Shown here piece by piece: positions 8,401 to 9,830 of a stretch of 9,830 bases of DNA. The stretch comes from Alphaproteobacteria bacterium (GTDB taxonomy: Bacteria > Pseudomonadota > Alphaproteobacteria > Micavibrionales > Micavibrionaceae): the NCBI GenBank assembly GCA_023140905.1, contig JAGLKS010000002.1, forward strand, positions 1 to 9,830, read 5' to 3'. How positions within the stretch are numbered: the first letter of the stretch is position 1; each line of letters starts with the position of its first letter. The notes under the pieces were generated by a model that was given only the letters and a program-made list of their open reading frames with translations, was not told the DNA's origin and made no database searches. Position numbers and translations under genes: made by a program.

Positions 8401-8915
8401 GTTTGACTGCTAAAGGTGACTTTGACGCCTCACAGTTTTCTGCTCAAGCTGAAGTTGGACGTGCATATGCTTATGATGGTGACATGACCTTGACACCAAA
8501 TGTTCTGGTAAACTACGCACATTACAGCACTGATAGTTACACAGAAACCGGTGCTGGTGGAGCAAACCTAGCGGTTAACAATGACAACCTGAATATCTTG
8601 GAAGTCGGTCTTGGTGTTGATGCCGGTTGGTTATTCGAAAACGGTGACGGCTCTATGGTCGAACCTGAAATTCGGATGGGTGCCCGCTATGATCTGATCG
8701 GTGATCAGGTGGCTAGCACAGCAAACTTCACTGGTGCTGCAGGTACAAGCTTCCAAACTAAAGGCTTTGACCCGGCTAGAACTACTTTTGATATCGGAGC
8801 TGGAGTGAAATACTACAACACTGATAACTGGGAGTTCACAGCAGATTATGACTATGAAATGAAATCTGACTATGATTCACATTCAGGTCTAGTCCGTGCC
8901 GCTTATAAATTCTAA
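5490..8915 (+). CDS. Type V autotransporter, OmpB/Sca-like surface protein
   Basis: A 1141-residue classical (type Va) autotransporter. Residues 1-28 are a signal peptide cleaved after AHA. Residues 29 to about 780 are a passenger rich in Thr, Gly, Ala, Val and Asp, built of degenerate repeats that suggest a beta-solenoid. Residues about 790-855 form a helical linker (TLADSTNTQISAIVDNF; AANEVLEAAANTVDG; TRQRLSALRAGQ) leading into the pore. Residues 861-1141 are the beta-barrel domain, starting GLKAWGQAFG and ending AAYKF with the terminal aromatic residue used by the BAM complex. The protein has no cysteine, and lysine and proline are sparse in the passenger, as in rickettsial OmpB/Sca and S-layer-like proteins. 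It shows no catalytic triad or protease motif, so adhesion or a surface coat is more likely than enzymatic activity. Codon choice is strongly skewed to GGT, GCT, ACA and GTT, consistent with high expression. It has its own candidate promoter and a terminator, so it is probably monocistronic. Confidence 0.93.
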   Translation: MKLDIRKSLLAGTALIAVGALSVSTAHAADQTLAGNVTWAVDADQNGAPADGTGAATGDAVDVVTHTLTILNTTADDGGGVGTYSLGAVTGTTGNVVITSDAGTVDMTATVASMVTTSTGDLTVQTLDADDSTVAATITGAATIGGALSVVSTEADAADTLTLTLTGDATVTGTTTLTAGGNFAGANATLNVDGATNVFTGAVTVDGGANAAADAYITLSGASTTFTGGLALDDNTGQSILTVDGAAAQTVAGAITGVTDGDGAVLVTNTVGGVTFTGTVGTAANSLASVTVAAADTNDTSATFQAGVDVTAIVLGNGTGTDTNTVTFDGTTAGYTVAGTLDGTAGDTDNVVVSGGNTITTSGIWGANSPVDALTISGTSSKLTAGADVTATAVTIGAGATLDANDKIIATTITNAGTLDVGADLVSGAVANTGTIQFTGTGGLTGAVTGAGALDVDAATTMTGAITQGTADIAAVTLTQVGGTDAYAVDTTTFSAAGTLALPDGVKAVTGNFTNTTDGEGTITIDDGAGTTTIVGNLGASTSHSLAALTIAGGTTQTVTTTGDLYVDAITFDDADVLQFLGTSAQTVSGTINAVGAGDGVITVGDGTIASDVTFSGLIGGGTNVGAMNVSAAAKARFEANVVSDGAFTNAGDTYVGDGVILEADTITNTGTINLEVKDGTTLGTLEAGDIGTIADTSGTLTAGDLNFNVTGNVTTGVIQIGNGNGVGVATVGTVTDNSYRYTFAVAGSTVTATDDLDVTITALAAADIGTTTTNDNVATALDTLADSTNTQISAIVDNFAAASTQDAANEVLEAAANTVDGAHVAAGLAVSNQTMGMTRQRLSALRAGQSGMSTGDQSTGLKAWGQAFGQTATQDTRGGIDGYDSDTYGLAVGVDSENIIENGVVGIAFSYGDTDVKSKNANTTDTDVDSYQLTLYGGRDLGNDTYVNGMVGYALNNIDTTRHNVGGVAGLTAKGDFDASQFSAQAEVGRAYAYDGDMTLTPNVLVNYAHYSTDSYTETGAGGANLAVNNDNLNILEVGLGVDAGWLFENGDGSMVEPEIRMGARYDLIGDQVASTANFTGAAGTSFQTKGFDPARTTFDIGAGVKYYNTDNWEFTADYDYEMKSDYDSHSGLVRAAYKF
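5967..6266 (+). repeat. Tandem degenerate repeats of about 24-28 residues in the passenger
   Basis: Four consecutive protein-level units begin near residues 160, 188, 215 and 240. Their cores read LTLTGDATVTGTTTL, LNVDGATNVFTGAVTVD, ITLSGASTTFTGGLALD and LTVDGAAAQTVAGAITG. The shared pattern is hydrophobic-T/N-hydrophobic-x-GA, then TG, then a beta strand ending D/G-rich. Such spacing suits successive turns of a beta-solenoid. The DNA copies have diverged, so this is old duplication rather than recent slippage. Confidence 0.6.
6225..7466 (+). repeat. Longer degenerate passenger repeats of about 74-78 residues
   Basis: Four units can be aligned by eye: 6225-6446, 6489-6710, 7005-7238 and 7239-7466. 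Each opens with a TV-A/S/T-G-x-hydrophobic element (QTVAGAI, YTVAGTL, KAVTGNF, QTVSGTI). A GDG/GEG/GDTD turn and a V/I-x-V/I strand follow, then a T/V-T-F/I-x-G element in most units, an ALTI/SVTV/AMNV strand, and a D/N-V-x-A-x segment. The last two units are directly adjacent. The first unit overlaps the end of the shorter repeat block, so the two periodicities interlock. Confidence 0.55.
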
Positions 8916-8946
8916 GCCAAGCTTGAAGAAGATAATTACAATTAAG

Positions 8947-8978
8947 AAAGCCCCCTGCAAATCGTGGGGGCTTTTTTT
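8947..8978 (+). terminator. Rho-independent terminator after the autotransporter
   Basis: A nine-base-pair stem, AAAGCCCCC (8947-8955) with GGGGGCTTT (8966-8974), encloses a ten-base loop and continues into a run of T to 8978. It sits 31 bases after the autotransporter stop. On the minus strand the stem is followed only by TTTCTTAATT, so termination of the convergent hydrolase transcript there would be weaker. Confidence 0.93.
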
Positions 8979-9020
8979 GTAAGGTATAGTAATTTAATAA
9001 GCGTTATATAGTGGCTATAG

Positions 9021-9830
9021 CTACTCATGACAGCCTAACGGCAGAGCCAACAAACTTGACCATTGATCTTCCCACCCCTTCTCGTGAGTGGCATTCGGTA
9101 CAATCGTTTTGTGTAAACAATGGGAAGCTCTCCTCATCCCCGCTGCTGCTCTACTGAAACTTTCATAAAGCGACACAGTTACGTTTTTATCATCCGCGCC
9201 AATAAAATGATTTTGTGGGATCTGAGCAATCCGCGCGGCATAATCTCGTGGATTTAAAGAGTCACTTAAGAGACTAACTTTATGCATCCGACTATGAACA
9301 ACATGATCTAGATTACCCGCAACTGTGCGCAAGGAAGCAATATCGTCACGCTGTGCTGCCAGCAACACAGTCATCCCTCCCCCACCACTATATCCAACCA
9401 AATGAAATGCCGGAACATGATAACGGCTTTTTATATCATCAATAGCCTTATCCATCGAAGCAACCGCCTCCGGTGCAAAACGTGCCTCCATCCAGTATTT
9501 ACGGTTACATGCTTCTTGTGGATTTGTCGTTTTCGAATACTGGCATGGCCGCGCCATATAAATAACATTAACCGAAGGATCAAGAGCTGCAAGTTTCAAT
9601 GCTGTTGGCCGTTTAGGTGTAGGATCAAATGACGGCGTCCTTCTAGAAATCCATGCAAGCCCGTCTCCTTCGATATAAATAGTTGCTTCCTGCCCTAGTG
9701 TTCCTACTCGTTCAAACACTGTCAGATTAAAAGGAGACGCTGCAATATTCCGCCTTTGCATATGAACCGGCGCGGCAATATCATATGCAGTACCCAAACG
9801 CCCACTTGTGGGGCTTTCACTTCCCCCAGA
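9021..9830 (-). CDS. Alpha/beta hydrolase, probably exported; 5' end beyond the window
   Basis: The frame is open from the right edge to TAG at 9023-9021, giving 269 visible residues. The nucleophile elbow is GYSGGGG, with Ser at 9389-9387. Candidate acids are the two Asp of GADDKN (9194-9189), and the catalytic His lies in NATHEKGW (codon 9086-9084), in the order Ser-Asp-His expected for the fold. Upstream, IYIEGDGLAW forms the oxyanion-side strand, and RTPSFDPTPKRP and ARPCQY resemble a proteobacterial family of hydrolases of unknown substrate. The visible N-terminus, SGGSESPTSG, is a Gly/Ser-rich linker of the kind that follows a lipoprotein cysteine, so an outer-membrane lipoprotein or periplasmic enzyme is likely; the signal itself is outside the window. 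An internal TTG at 9797 has no ribosome site and is not the start. The substrate is unknown. It converges on the autotransporter terminator. Confidence 0.85.
   Translation of the reverse strand, partial: SGGSESPTSGRLGTAYDIAAPVHMQRRNIAASPFNLTVFERVGTLGQEATIYIEGDGLAWISRRTPSFDPTPKRPTALKLAALDPSVNVIYMARPCQYSKTTNPQEACNRKYWMEARFAPEAVASMDKAIDDIKSRYHVPAFHLVGYSGGGGMTVLLAAQRDDIASLRTVAGNLDHVVHSRMHKVSLLSDSLNPRDYAARIAQIPQNHFIGADDKNVTVSLYESFSRAAAGMRRASHCLHKTIVPNATHEKGWEDQWSSLLALPLGCHE

Noticed and set aside
9011..9024. Hairpin GTGGC-TATA-GCTAC over the hydrolase stop codon as a terminator
   Set aside because: The stem is only five pairs with one G-T wobble, and no T-run follows on the minus strand.

Overview
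The window reads as chromosomal sequence from a moderately AT-rich alphaproteobacterium. The evidence is a DUF3772-type MscS channel (a family I know mainly from this class), a Crp/Fnr regulator, and a large autotransporter whose barrel and Thr/Gly/Ala/Val-rich passenger recall rickettsial OmpB/Sca proteins. I cannot name the genus. I see no rRNA, tRNA, CRISPR array, insertion sequence or phage gene.

Layout. Positions 1-4268 hold three minus-strand genes in the transcription order mscS-like channel, AsmA-like membrane-anchored protein, RsmC/RlmG-like rRNA guanine-N2 methyltransferase. The methyltransferase runs off the left edge. The gaps are short (13 and 58 bases) with no visible terminator, so one transcript is plausible. 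A 184-base divergent intergenic region (4269-4452) separates them from a plus-strand Crp/Fnr regulator (4453-5160). This region carries a near-perfect FNR-type box, TTGAC-TTTA-ATCAA. A 329-base gene-free stretch (5161-5489) then holds a candidate sigma70-like promoter and a long leader for the 1141-residue autotransporter (5490-8915), which ends at a strong intrinsic terminator. A minus-strand secreted-type alpha/beta hydrolase converges on that terminator and runs off the right edge.

How the genes relate. Apart from the methyltransferase and the regulator, the products belong to the cell envelope: a tension-gated channel, an AsmA-like protein, a surface autotransporter and a probably exported hydrolase. 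The Crp/Fnr protein has FNR-type recognition residues (E189, S192, R193). It also has a C-terminal CX2CX5C cysteine cluster, placed as in Bacillus subtilis Fnr rather than at the N-terminus as in E. coli FNR. With the FNR-like box just upstream of its own gene, this suggests a redox or oxygen sensor that controls itself and possibly the divergent channel operon. That link is inference. The regulator's cysteine layout and the repeat architecture of the cysteine-free passenger are the most interesting points. I found no convincing new multi-gene system.
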